Below are positions 9,141 through 16,742 of a DNA stretch of 64,000 nt, piece by piece. Source of the stretch: Streptomyces mirabilis (GTDB taxonomy: Bacteria; Actinomycetota; Actinomycetes; Streptomycetales; Streptomycetaceae); NCBI RefSeq assembly GCF_018310535.1, contig NZ_CP074102.1:3968001-4032000 (forward strand), given 5' to 3'. Made by a program: the position numbers and the translations under genes. The notes beneath the pieces were generated by a model. It did not search any database. It was given only the letters and a program-made list of their open reading frames with translations, and was not told where the DNA came from. Every line of letters begins with the position of its first letter. Within the stretch, counting starts at the first letter, position 1.

Positions 9141-9890
9141 TCAGTGGGAGAGGAGTTGCTGGCCGCCGTCGATGTCGTACGTGGCGCCGGTGAGCGCGTC
9201 GTTGCACATGATGTGCACGGCGAGAGCGGCGACATCGGCCGGGCCGACCACCCGTCGGATGGGAAGCCTGGTGCGCAGTTCCTCGCGCCGGGCATCGACC
9301 TGATCCCCCAGCAGTGAGGCCGACAGGGGTGTGTCGACGAACCCGGCGGCGATGAGATTCACCCGGACCGGCGCCATTTCGAGCGCCAGGTTGGCAACGA
9401 GGGCGGGCAGAGCCGCGGTGGCGGCCGACGCGATGGCCAGGCCGACACCGGGGCGTCGGCCGCCGGTGCCGCCGATGAACAACAGGGTGCCGCCGGCGCG
9501 GATCTTGTCACGGCTGTAGAGGGCGACCCCGAGTGTCATGCCGAGGCGCTCGTCGAACGCGCGGCGGGCGTCGGCGAGGTCCATGCTCTCCAACGGCATG
9601 TAGTAGGGGCCGCCGGCTGTGACCAGTACATGGTCGACCGGTCCCGGCAGGTCCTGGAAGAACTGCCGGAGGCGGTCGGTGTCGGTGGCGTCGAACGCGG
9701 CCGTGGCGACGGGGTCCAGCTCCAGCGCGGCCTGCCGCAGCCGTTCGGGGTTGCGGCCGACCAGGACCACCCGGCCGCCGTCCGCACGTACCTGGCGGGC
9801 GGTCTCGAGTCCGATTCCCGCGCTGGCGCCGATGACCACGACCGTCCGGTCGGCGAGGCCGTGGCCGTGGTCGGGTTCGCTGCCCGTCAT
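9141..9890 (-). CDS. Short-chain dehydrogenase/reductase lacking the usual Tyr-Lys pair
   Basis: 249 aa single-domain Rossmann protein. VVIGASAGIGLETARQV is the TGxxxGxG-like NAD(P) site and VLVTAGG the NAG-like motif. C-terminal VNLIAAGFVDTPL and TGATYDIDGGQQL are classic SDR. However, at the position of YxxxK the sequence reads ASAATAAL, so the catalytic Tyr and Lys are Ala and Thr. This matches an SDR subgroup seen in actinomycetes whose catalysis may differ or be lost. It lies 48 bp downstream of the VOC gene on the same strand. Confidence 0.85.
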   Translation of the reverse strand: MTGSEPDHGHGLADRTVVVIGASAGIGLETARQVRADGGRVVLVGRNPERLRQAALELDPVATAAFDATDTDRLRQFFQDLPGPVDHVLVTAGGPYYMPLESMDLADARRAFDERLGMTLGVALYSRDKIRAGGTLLFIGGTGGRRPGVGLAIASAATAALPALVANLALEMAPVRVNLIAAGFVDTPLSASLLGDQVDARREELRTRLPIRRVVGPADVAALAVHIMCNDALTGATYDIDGGQQLLSH

Positions 9891-9938
9891 CTCTGCCTCC
9901 GGGTATCAGCCTGGTTCTCCTGTCATGGGCACGTGGCG

Positions 9939-10412
9939 TCAGCGGCCGGGGGCCCGCTTCCTCACCTCCTGGAGCACCCAGCCGTTGCCGTCCGGGTCGC
10001 TGAAGGTGGCGTAGGAGCCGTAGTCGGCGCGGTCGGGGTGCGGGCCGGGTACCCGTTCCGTCTCCCCGCCCTGGAAGGTGACCCCCTGGGCGCCGTGGCC
10101 GTGCTGGAAGATCCCTCCGGCGTCGTGGAACACCTCGCTCATCTCGACGCCTCGGCCGCTGAGCTCCGCGTGGGTCTTCTCGATGTCCAAAACGACGAGG
10201 TACAGGCCCCGGACCGAGCCGGGCTCGGCGGAGGTGACCCCTTTGCCGAAGATGATGGCGCATTCGGAGCCGGGCGGCGTGAACTGCACCACCCGGTAGT
10301 CGTCATTGGCGGCGTGGTCGGCGTCCATCCGGAATCCCGCCGCCTCGTAGAAACTTTTGGCCCGATCGACGTCGGAGACCGGCAAGACGATGACTTCGAG
10401 TTTCAGGTCCAT
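9939..10412 (-). CDS. VOC-superfamily protein (glyoxalase/bleomycin-resistance fold)
   Basis: 157 aa, two beta-alpha-beta-beta-beta modules: LEVIVLPVSDVDRAKSFYEA at the start and LYLVVLDIEKTHAEL in the second half, ending in YATFSDPDGNGWVLQE, the hallmark C-terminal motif. These are metal-dependent lyases, dioxygenases or drug-binding proteins; the DPDGN element usually supplies a metal ligand Glu. The gap to the downstream SDR gene is 48 bp, so the two probably share a transcript. Confidence 0.88.
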   Translation of the reverse strand: MDLKLEVIVLPVSDVDRAKSFYEAAGFRMDADHAANDDYRVVQFTPPGSECAIIFGKGVTSAEPGSVRGLYLVVLDIEKTHAELSGRGVEMSEVFHDAGGIFQHGHGAQGVTFQGGETERVPGPHPDRADYGSYATFSDPDGNGWVLQEVRKRAPGR

Positions 10413-10471
10413 GCGGAGGTCTTTCTTCTCGACGTCGACGCACCGCCCACTCCGGCGTGCAGAACGGGGAC

Positions 10472-10981
10472 TCAGTTTCCTGAAGGGCCGTCAACGGTGA
10501 TGTGGAAGGTGAGGTTGCGCACCGTCTTCCCGGCGGGGACGGTGTGGACGTAGCCCCGAGCCGAACTGAAGGCACCCGAACCGCCGGTGACGGCGATGTC
10601 GATGGAGGGGGCCGGCGGCAGGTGGAGCAGCGCCTGCGAGGTGATCTGCCCCTGCGGCAGAGCGAAGGTGCCCACGCACTGGAGCTCACTCGGATCGAGG
10701 TGGACGTAGACGCAGACCACGCTGTGGTCGCCGATCTTCCGGCCGTCGCGGTACAGGTCCTCGGCGATGACGAGCTGGTCACCCCGGCCGATCCCCTTCT
10801 TGCCCAGGTCGAGGGATTCGGACTGGGTCTGTTTGGCGACCAACTGGAACGTTTCCGCGCGCTGTTGGGTGTTCGGCCGACCGTGCGGGGTCGATGTCGC
10901 GGCCGACACCGGCGGGGCGACGACGAGGGCGGCGGCCAGGCCCGCGACCGCGCTCAGGCAGCGCTGACTGATCCTGCGCAT
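10472..10981 (-). CDS. Secreted allene-oxide-cyclase-like/dirigent-type beta-barrel protein
   Basis: 169 aa. Signal peptide at residues 1-27 (SAVAGLAAALVVAPPVSA). The mature part follows the plant AOC/dirigent barrel pattern also found in actinomycetes: GKKGIGRGDQLVIAEDLY, a strand with CVYVHLDPSELQCVGTFALP, then IAVTGGSGAFSSARGYV and a final NLTFHITVDG. The GGSGAFxxARG block is the most diagnostic part. Two Cys probably pair outside the cell. Ligand or reaction unknown. Same strand as and 111 bp downstream of the TetR gene. Confidence 0.7.
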   Translation of the reverse strand: MRRISQRCLSAVAGLAAALVVAPPVSAATSTPHGRPNTQQRAETFQLVAKQTQSESLDLGKKGIGRGDQLVIAEDLYRDGRKIGDHSVVCVYVHLDPSELQCVGTFALPQGQITSQALLHLPPAPSIDIAVTGGSGAFSSARGYVHTVPAGKTVRNLTFHITVDGPSGN

Positions 10982-11092
10982 GGTGGGACTCCCACAGGGG
11001 GCGGAGATGTGCCCTTCATTCCCAACGTACCGGTTTGCACAGCCCCTCGCGCGCCGTCGCCCACAGCGTCGCGCGCAGCGGGGCGGCGTTCG

Positions 11093-11689
11093 CTACATGG
11101 CTCGCCAGCCGGGTTCGAGGCGGTCGAGGAGGACGCGGAAAGCCGCGTCGGCCTGGTCCCAGTCGCCGTCGGTCAGGGCTCCGACGACCAGACCGGCGCA
11201 CGCGTCGACCAGGAGGACCGCCTCCGTGCGGGCTCGTGCCTCGGGCAGGCCCATCTCGCGGAAGGCGGAGGTGAACAGGCCCTTCCACTCGGTGAGTGTG
11301 TCGCGCATGACGGGTCCGTACCGGTCGGGACGGAGCAGACCGGTGACCATGATCTCGAGATAGAGGGGGAGCGCGGCGCGCAGGCCGGGGGCGCTGAACC
11401 GCTGCCAGACCTCCTCCACGGAGCCGCGGAGCCACACCGGGCCCCTGTCGGCGTCAACGGCACCGAGCAGACTCCGGGCACGCAGGAGCGGTCGCCGCTC
11501 GTCCAGGGCGAGCGCCTCGGCGACCATGCGTTCCTTGGTGCCGAAGTAATACAGGAGCATGCGGTCGCTGGTGCCCAAGGCCCGGGCCAGCGGGCGGAGG
11601 GACAGGTCCGCCAGGCCATTGCGGATCATGTACTCGCGAACCTGGTCCAGCAGGTCGCGTCGTTTGGCCGGGTCGGGCGGGCGCGGCAT
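11093..11689 (-). CDS. TetR-family transcriptional regulator
   Basis: 198 aa. The N-terminal HTH is RRDLLDQVREYMIRNG then LSLRPLARALGTSDRMLLYY followed by FGTKERMV, the canonical TetR recognition helix. The all-helical ligand domain follows (LPLYLEIMVTGLL ... EAVLLVDACAGLVVGAL). It probably represses itself and neighbours through the twin inverted repeats found ~110 bp upstream at 11800-11842. The secreted AOC-like gene immediately downstream is a likely target by position. Confidence 0.92.
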   Translation of the reverse strand: MPRPPDPAKRRDLLDQVREYMIRNGLADLSLRPLARALGTSDRMLLYYFGTKERMVAEALALDERRPLLRARSLLGAVDADRGPVWLRGSVEEVWQRFSAPGLRAALPLYLEIMVTGLLRPDRYGPVMRDTLTEWKGLFTSAFREMGLPEARARTEAVLLVDACAGLVVGALTDGDWDQADAAFRVLLDRLEPGWRAM

Positions 11690-11728
11690 GGGGGCTCCCA
11701 GTGCGGTCGGGTCGGCGGTTGCCGTTGC

Positions 11729-11758
11729 GCGAGGCGGAGCGAGGCGGAGCGAGGCGGA
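11729..11758. repeat. Three tandem copies of a 10-bp unit
   Basis: GCGAGGCGGA occurs three times in a row between the tetR start and its putative operators. Function unknown; it could arise by replication slippage. Confidence 0.8.
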
Positions 11759-11799
11759 TTCGGCATGTCCGATTTATTGCCTTCATTTAAGTATTTACT

Positions 11800-11842
11800 G
11801 TAGCGCCCGCTACGCGTATATTTGGGATGTAGCGAGTGCTAC
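11800..11842. promoter_or_regulatory. Twin TetR-type operators
   Basis: Two inverted repeats of the same design: GTAGCGCCCGCTAC at 11800-11813 and GTAGCGAGTGCTAC at 11829-11842. Each has arms GTAGC/GCTAC and a 4-bp spacer, and each is followed by GCG. Their centres are 29 bp apart (about three helical turns), so two repressor dimers could sit on one face of the DNA. They lie in the divergent region between tetR and the ATP-binding protein gene and next to AT-rich promoter-like sequence. Confidence 0.6.
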
Positions 11843-11940
11843 GCGAATGTGAGGCCCGGCATGCCCTGCCCGGTCAGCGACGCACTTCCCGCCGCCGCGG
11901 CGACCACGGCCGCCGACGCTTCAGAAGGGACTGGTTCTCC

Positions 11941-12534
11941 ATGGCCTTCCAGGCCATCGGCCTCACCGCGACCTCGCGCCCGGGATTCGTTGCCCGGCTT
12001 TGCCGCCGCCGACAGGAAGAGTCGGGGCGGAAGGCCGCACTCACCTCGTGGTTCGCCCGGCACCAGGCCCTCTGGGCGCGCACGCTGGCACCCGTACGCC
12101 CCTTTGACGCGCCTCGCGGCCGTGCCACCGACTGGGACGCCTCCTGGCCCCTGCCGCGGGAACTGACCTCGGTCCGCCAGGGCCGACGCCTGGTGACCGC
12201 GCAACTGGGTGACTGGGGTCTGCAGGACCTGACCGACACGGCCGAGCTCCTGGTCAGCGAACTGATCACCAACGCCCTACGCCACACGCGCGGCCCGCTG
12301 CGGCTCAATCTGCAGGTGCGCGACTCCCGCCTGCGGTGCGAGGTCGAGGACACCGACCCCACCGGGCCCGTACGGCGTGTCGTCGACGCCGACGCGGAAA
12401 GCGGGCGCGGCATCGACCTGCTCGATCTGCTCGCCGAGGCCTGGGGCAGCACCAGTACGGCCACCGGCAAGACCATGTGGTTCCAACTGCCGGCGAACGC
12501 ATCCGCGCCGGAGGAGTCACCCGCCTCCGGCTGA
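11941..12534 (+). CDS. ATP-binding protein, anti-sigma-factor/histidine-kinase-like ATPase
   Basis: 197 aa. The C-terminal ~130 residues form a GHKL ATPase: N-box ELLVSELITNALRHTRGPL, then CEVEDTDPTGP, the G-box DAESGRGIDLLDLLAEAWG and GKTMWFQLP. Such stand-alone ATPases in Streptomyces act as serine kinases of anti-anti-sigma proteins. The N-terminal ~70 residues are basic and without domain. Start placed at this ATG because AGAAGGG lies 12 bp upstream; an in-frame ATG at 11836 sits inside the operator region and is less likely. Confidence 0.8.
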   Translation: MAFQAIGLTATSRPGFVARLCRRRQEESGRKAALTSWFARHQALWARTLAPVRPFDAPRGRATDWDASWPLPRELTSVRQGRRLVTAQLGDWGLQDLTDTAELLVSELITNALRHTRGPLRLNLQVRDSRLRCEVEDTDPTGPVRRVVDADAESGRGIDLLDLLAEAWGSTSTATGKTMWFQLPANASAPEESPASG

Positions 12535-12558
12535 GCCGGTACGCGCGCCGACCGTCGA

Positions 12559-13122
12559 TCAGGCGGTCGCGACCGCCCGCGTTTCCCTCTTACGGGCGCG
12601 GTAAGCCGCGGCCTTGATCTTGTTGCCGCAGGACTCCATGCCGCACCACTGCCGACGCATGCCTCGCGAGCGGTCGACATAGACACGGGTGCACTCCGGA
12701 TTGCCGCACTCCTTGAGCAGCGGCACATCCGGTCCGCCCAGCAGCTCGACGGCGAGCCGCGCCACGGTCGACAGCGCTTCTTCCGGGGTAGCCGCCGTCC
12801 ACCGGCCCGCCGGGGTGAGCTGCGGTGTCGCCGCGGGTTTCCGGGCCGCGGCGTTCAGCACGGCCAGGGCCTCGTCGTCGTACGCGTCGTCCAGCCGTCG
12901 GACGGTGACCAGCGCATAGACGGCCTCCCGCACCGCCGTCGCCCGCCCGACGTCGGAGTCCTGGCTCCCGGCGACGGAGTCGACGACTCCGGACTCCAGG
13001 TACCAGGCGTCCAGGCGGTCCGGCGAGGCGAGCATCTCGAACCGTAGCGAGCGGCGAGCGCGGAGTGTCGCGGCGAAGTCGAGTGCCGGGTTCCCGCAGA
13101 CGAAGACGTGATCCAGATCCAC
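12559..13122 (-). CDS. CGNR zinc-finger protein (ABATE domain)
   Basis: 187 aa. The N-terminal ABATE-type domain begins HVFVCGNPALDFAATLRAR. The C-terminus is a zinc finger with ligands spaced as in KECGNPECTRVYVDRSRGMR then QWCGMESCGNKIKAAAYR, the CGNR signature. These are predicted DNA-binding stress or metabolite regulators. It converges with the ATP-binding protein gene (25 bp between stops). A promoter must lie in the 130 bp before the divergent small gene at 13254. Confidence 0.9.
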   Translation of the reverse strand: MDLDHVFVCGNPALDFAATLRARRSLRFEMLASPDRLDAWYLESGVVDSVAGSQDSDVGRATAVREAVYALVTVRRLDDAYDDEALAVLNAAARKPAATPQLTPAGRWTAATPEEALSTVARLAVELLGGPDVPLLKECGNPECTRVYVDRSRGMRRQWCGMESCGNKIKAAAYRARKRETRAVATA

Positions 13123-13211
13123 ATCACCATCTTGACAGGTGATGCGCGGGGCCGGAACATCTGGACATCATCACCAGTTGAACAGGTGACTGGTCGATGT
13201 CACCGACTGCG

Positions 13212-13239
13212 GTGCTCATACCGAAGTGCTCATACCGAA
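13212..13239. repeat. Direct 14-bp repeat upstream of a small gene
   Basis: GTGCTCATACCGAA occurs twice in tandem just ahead of the ribosome-binding site of the 61-aa gene. It could be a regulator site or a duplication; no further evidence. Confidence 0.7.
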
Positions 13240-13253
13240 GCGAGGTACGCGAG

Positions 13254-13439
13254 ATGACACAGGCGGAGCGGACGGAGAAGGCCCCCGACACCGCGGAGGC
13301 GGCACGCCGGGCGCGGTTCGGCGCGCTGCCGGAGCGCATTCGGGTCGAGGACACGGTCGAGGAGCGGCCCGCCACGGTGCCCGACCCGGCGCGGGACGCA
13401 TACAGCGCGGACGAGTGGCTCGTCCGTTACTGCCTGTGA
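13254..13439 (+). CDS. Small hypothetical protein
   Basis: 61 aa, acidic, with no membrane segment or cysteine motif (one Cys at the second-last residue): MTQAERTEKAPDTAEAARRA then YSADEWLVRYCL. GAGG lies 8 bp before the ATG, so this start is preferred over an upstream in-frame ATG. A 30-aa membrane ORF follows after 17 bp, so the two may form a small operon. Family not recognised. Confidence 0.55.
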   Translation: MTQAERTEKAPDTAEAARRARFGALPERIRVEDTVEERPATVPDPARDAYSADEWLVRYCL

Positions 13440-13456
13440 ACAGAAAGGAGTCCGGG

Positions 13457-13549
13457 ATGACGACGAGAACACCACAGGTCCTCAGGGCCCTCACAGCGAT
13501 CGTGGCAGTGCTCGTGATCGGCTTCGGCTGTTTCACACAGGTCTTCTGA
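13457..13549 (+). CDS. Very small membrane protein (30 aa)
   Basis: An AAAGGAG ribosome-binding site 6 bp before the ATG leads into MTTRTPQVLRALTAIVAV and one hydrophobic helix ending in GFGCFTQVF. A single transmembrane segment with a short basic N-terminus suggests a membrane peptide. Strong RBS and codon bias support translation; function unknown. Confidence 0.55.
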   Translation: MTTRTPQVLRALTAIVAVLVIGFGCFTQVF

Positions 13550-13633
13550 CAGCGCAAGGTTCCCCATGTTCCCCCGGGGCGCCGCATGGTCGGTGATCCG
13601 TTACGCTGACCGCCGCTGACCTCAGGGGGAGAC

Positions 13634-14185
13634 ATGTTCGGCAAGCGGCTGCTGGTGGCCGGAGCGACCGCGGTTCTCATAGCCGGGCTGGGCGCGTGCG
13701 GCGGCGGTGGCGGGGGCGGCTCGCGCGGCGTGGACCCGGGAGACGTGACCGACGTCGGTCAGAGCAGTGCGGGCACCGTCCAGGAGCCCCCGCCGAGCCC
13801 GGACACCGTCTCCGGGCTCAGGGACTCGGTCCGCCACCTCGCCGCGAAGACCACCAGGGCCACCCGCCCGCACCTGGTCAGGAAGTGCACGTCCGCCACC
13901 AGGCAGGTCAGGCACACCCAGCGCACGGGCACGGGCACGCACCGGACGACCCGCACCTGGTACACCACTGAGCGATACCAGAGCTGCAAGAAGGTCCGCA
14001 GCGGCACCGAGACGTACACCCGAACCATTCGGCCGCAGCGGTGGTGCGTGAGCCTGGACAACGTCGACGGCGACACCGCCAGGGACGACCTCTGGTACCA
14101 GGTCACCCCGGCCACCTACGGCAAAGCCCGCGACGCGGACGAGCACGCCCGCATGGAGTTCACCCCGACCGGCACCGGCTGCTGA
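13634..14185 (+). CDS. Hypothetical lipoprotein, Cys- and Arg/Thr-rich
   Basis: 183 aa. Signal peptide LLVAGATAVLIAGLGAC with lipobox GLGAC, followed by a poly-Gly run and an acidic/Pro-rich linker. The C-terminal ~110 residues are rich in Thr, Arg and aromatic residues with four more Cys (RKCTSAT, YQSCKKV, RWCVSLD, final GTGC), probably two disulfides. AGGGGGA sits 3 bp before the ATG. Not recognised; small streptomycete lipoproteins of this style are widespread. Confidence 0.75.
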   Translation: MFGKRLLVAGATAVLIAGLGACGGGGGGGSRGVDPGDVTDVGQSSAGTVQEPPPSPDTVSGLRDSVRHLAAKTTRATRPHLVRKCTSATRQVRHTQRTGTGTHRTTRTWYTTERYQSCKKVRSGTETYTRTIRPQRWCVSLDNVDGDTARDDLWYQVTPATYGKARDADEHARMEFTPTGTGC

Positions 14186-14194
14186 ACAACACTC

Positions 14195-14236
14195 GCCGCG
14201 CGACTCTCCCGGGCAACAGCCCGGTTCCGAGAGCGG
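14195..14236. terminator. Hairpin terminator after the lipoprotein gene
   Basis: CCGGGC-AACA-GCCCGG (14209-14224) forms the core, extended by outer CTCTC/GAGAG arms. It sits 24 bp after the lipoprotein stop and before the chitinase promoter. Confidence 0.55.
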
Positions 14237-14272
14237 CTGCGCCATGTTTTGAACAGTTAACTGTAAAGAACC

Positions 14273-14300
14273 TTGACAGACAATTGGTCTAGTCCAACCA
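14273..14300 (+). promoter_or_regulatory. Chitinase promoter with DasR-type operator
   Basis: TTGACA at 14273 is a good -35 box. It runs into ATTGGTCTAGTCCAAC (14283-14298), which matches the DasR-responsive element consensus around GGTCTAGACC with one change. DasR is the GlcNAc-sensing GntR repressor of streptomycete chitinolytic genes, so this chitinase is very likely repressed by DasR and induced when amino-sugars are available. A CAGTTAACTG palindrome sits just upstream at 14254-14263. Confidence 0.75.
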
Positions 14301-14420
14301 TGGTCCCTGTTCGCCCTTGGTCATGGAGAGCTCTCCGGCGTGTACCGACCGGTGGACATCGCACGCACCTTTCCGGATTCCCGCTGTCCCACCTGCTCTT
14401 CCTTCACCATGGGAGCCTCA

Positions 14421-15509
14421 ATGAGACGATCTGGGCCATTCCGCGCGCTGCTGTCCGGCGCCACCGCGACCGCTCTCGCAGCGGGGCTGGTCGCGCTCGG
14501 CGGAGGCGGGGCGCTCGCCGCGGAGCGGTCGCCCGCGCATGTCGCGCGGCACATGCCCGCACATGTGGCGGCGCCGTACTTCGAGGCGTGGACGGGCGAG
14601 AGCCCCGCCGCGCTCGCCGCCGAGTCGGGCAACAAGTACCTCACGATGGCCTTTCTCCAGACGGCCGCGGCGGGCTCGTGCACGGCGTACTGGAACGGCG
14701 CCTCCACCCAGCCGATCGCCAAGGCGACCTTCGGCCGGGACATCGCCACGATCCAGGCGCGCGGCGGCAACGTCATCCCGTCCTTCGGCGGCTACAGCGC
14801 CGACACCACCGGCACCGAACTGGCCGACAGCTGCACCGATGTCGACTCCATCGCCTCGGTCTACGAAAGCCTCGTCAAGACCTACGGCGTCACCCGGATC
14901 GACCTCGACATAGAGGCCGACTCCATCAACAACACCGCCGGGATCGACCGCCGCAACAAGGCCATCGCCAAGGTGGAGCGCTGGGCCGAACGGACCGGCC
15001 GCAGCGTGCAGTTCTCCTACACCCTGCCGACCACCGCCACCGGCCTCGCACCCAACGGCGTGGCGCTGCTGAAGAACGCCGTCGACAACGGCGCGCGCGT
15101 GGACGTCGTCAACATCATGACGTTCGACTACTGGGACGGCGCCACCCACGACATGGCGGCCGACACCAAGACCGCCGCCTCCGGGCTGCACGGCCAACTC
15201 GCCGCGCTCTACCCGAAGAAGAACCCGGCGAAGCTCTGGCACATGATCGGCGTCACCGAGATGCCCGGCATCGACGACTTCGGCCCGGAGGAGACCTTCA
15301 CCACGCAGGACGCGGTGAAGGTGGAGAACTGGGCGGTCGCCAAGGGCATCGACACGCTCTCCTTCTGGGCCCTCCAGCGCGACAACGGCGGTTGCGTGGG
15401 CACGGCCGGCGCCAACTCCTGTTCCGGCATCGCCCAGGACACCTGGTCCTTCAGCCACATCTTCGAGCCGTTCACGCGCGGCATCGGCGTCGGCATCGGC
15501 ATCGACTAG
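14421..15509 (+). CDS. Secreted chitinase, glycoside hydrolase family 18
   Basis: 362 aa. Signal peptide ends near LGGGGALAA. The GH18 barrel shows the substrate strand motif PSFGGYS (SxGG) around residue 121 and the catalytic motif IDLDIEAD, with Asp161, Asp163 and acid Glu165 of DxDxE. MTFDYWDG supplies the following conserved strand. It hydrolyses beta-1,4-GlcNAc chains outside the cell; no carbohydrate-binding module is present. Start set by GGGAG 5 bp upstream. Transcription is probably under DasR (site at 14283) and ends at the 21-bp hairpin after the stop. Confidence 0.93.
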   Translation: MRRSGPFRALLSGATATALAAGLVALGGGGALAAERSPAHVARHMPAHVAAPYFEAWTGESPAALAAESGNKYLTMAFLQTAAAGSCTAYWNGASTQPIAKATFGRDIATIQARGGNVIPSFGGYSADTTGTELADSCTDVDSIASVYESLVKTYGVTRIDLDIEADSINNTAGIDRRNKAIAKVERWAERTGRSVQFSYTLPTTATGLAPNGVALLKNAVDNGARVDVVNIMTFDYWDGATHDMAADTKTAASGLHGQLAALYPKKNPAKLWHMIGVTEMPGIDDFGPEETFTTQDAVKVENWAVAKGIDTLSFWALQRDNGGCVGTAGANSCSGIAQDTWSFSHIFEPFTRGIGVGIGID

Positions 15510-15533
15510 GAGCCCGTCCTCCATGGCGTCCCG

Positions 15534-15578
15534 CCCCGCGCGAAACCCCCAGGTGGGACCTGGGGGTTTCGCGCGGGG
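15534..15578. terminator. Strong terminator, 21-bp perfect stem
   Basis: Bases 15534-15554 are the exact reverse complement of 15558-15578, with a GGG loop. The stem includes CCCCGCGCG and ACCTGGGGG segments. It lies 24 bp past the chitinase stop. Confidence 0.85.
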
Positions 15579-15780
15579 CGCGGCGCCGGGCGTGGCGGGC
15601 GACGCGTGGGCGGCGACCGCGGGGCCCAGCGGGAGTGCGGGGACGACCACGAACGCAGTACGCCCCGCTCGTTCACCGGGGCGCCCCGTGAGACGCGAGG
15701 CCGTTTTTCATCGTATCGCCCCCTTTGTCGCATGGCGGCTCGTGGAGAACCTTCGCCGGAACGGCGGGATGATGGTCGGC

Positions 15781-16248
15781 ATGCTCATCCGTATCGACGC
15801 CGTCGACCTGCCCGGCCGCACCTGTCCGGCCCCCGCCGGCAGCACCGCGCCGACGTACGACAACATCCACGTGGCCGTACAACGCCGGGACCGTCCGGCC
15901 GAACTCCTCGAACCGCACCCCGGTGACGCCGCGTCCGCGACCTGGACCCTGGAGTGCACCGCGCTCGCCTCGCCGGCCGGCACGGACGTCAAAGGGCCTT
16001 ACGTGCAGGACCGTCTGGGCCGCCGGTTCATATACCTGTCATGGGGCACGGTCGACGAGTCGGGCGTCTTCAGCATGTTCCGGCGCGCCAAGCTCATGCT
16101 CGACGTCATCCCCGCCGAGGTGCTCGCCGCCGCCGCGCGTGAGGGCCTGTTGGTCGGACGCCTCGGCCTGACCGACGCGCACGGCAACCCCCTGTGCGCG
16201 CGGGTCGAACCCCCGCACATCACATGGACCGCCGAGCCCGCCTCGTAG
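15781..16248 (+). CDS. DUF5990-family protein
   Basis: 155 aa, begins MLIRIDAVDLPGRTCPAP, the characteristic opening of the DUF5990 family, and contains the block VKGPYVQDRLGRRFIYLSWG. No signal peptide or membrane segment; the function of the family is unknown. An in-frame ATG 12 bp upstream is an alternative start; neither has a strong RBS. The 270 bp before it, after the chitinase terminator, hold no other gene that I can see. It converges with tatA. Confidence 0.8.
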   Translation: MLIRIDAVDLPGRTCPAPAGSTAPTYDNIHVAVQRRDRPAELLEPHPGDAASATWTLECTALASPAGTDVKGPYVQDRLGRRFIYLSWGTVDESGVFSMFRRAKLMLDVIPAEVLAAAAREGLLVGRLGLTDAHGNPLCARVEPPHITWTAEPAS

Positions 16249-16305
16249 CCGACCGGGGTGCGAACCTCGGCCAACCGGGCCGGAGGGCACGCTTGCCGAG
16301 AACGC

Positions 16306-16632
16306 TCAGCGGGTTGCGGTGCCCCCGTCGACCGGGCGGGCCGACGCGGTCTCGCCGGGTGCGGACTGGACGACGTGGGGCGCCGGTACGGCGGGCGCGT
16401 TCCCGGACTCGGCCTCGGGCGTGGTCTCGGACCGGGGTGTGGTGGAAGGCCCGCCAGAGGGTGCGGCGCCGTCGTGCTTCATGGCGTTGGCCTCGCTCTT
16501 GAGGATGCGCATCGACTTGCCCAGCGCGCGGGCGGTGTCGGGCAGCTTCTTCGAGCCGAACAGCACGATGATCACGATCGCCACGATCAGCAGGTGCCAG
16601 GGTTCCAGTCCGTTACGGAGCATCCCGCCCAC
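16306..16632 (-). CDS. tatA: Twin-arginine translocase component TatA
   Basis: 108 aa from the GTG, or 105 aa from the ATG at 16623. A short N-terminal TM helix (EPWHLLIVAIVIIVLFG) is followed by the TatA hallmark FGSKKLPDTARALGKSMRILKSE amphipathic helix, then a Pro/Ala-rich acidic tail. TatA forms the oligomeric pore of the Tat system for export of folded proteins. Streptomyces normally has a main tatA elsewhere with tatC; this solitary copy may be a paralog. It is divergent from the LCP gene, with the TTGCGCAA element between them. Confidence 0.88.
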   Translation of the reverse strand: MGGMLRNGLEPWHLLIVAIVIIVLFGSKKLPDTARALGKSMRILKSEANAMKHDGAAPSGGPSTTPRSETTPEAESGNAPAVPAPHVVQSAPGETASARPVDGGTATR

Positions 16633-16695
16633 CTCTTCCCTTCACCGGGCCCGGCGCTTCCGCGAACGCGCGGCAGCGCCCGTCACTGTTGCCAC

Positions 16696-16714
16696 ATTGC
16701 GCAACTTTACAACC
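16696..16714. promoter_or_regulatory. TTGCGCAA palindromic element, copy 1
   Basis: TTGCGCAACTTTACAACC lies in the 110-bp divergent region between tatA and the first LCP gene. It matches the element upstream of the second LCP gene at 15 of 18 positions. In the sense of the minus-strand gene it reads GGTTGTAAAG then TTGCGCAA, about 64 bp before tatA. Confidence 0.45.
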
Positions 16715-16742
16715 ATCGGGCGGGGCCGAGCGTCCCCTACGT

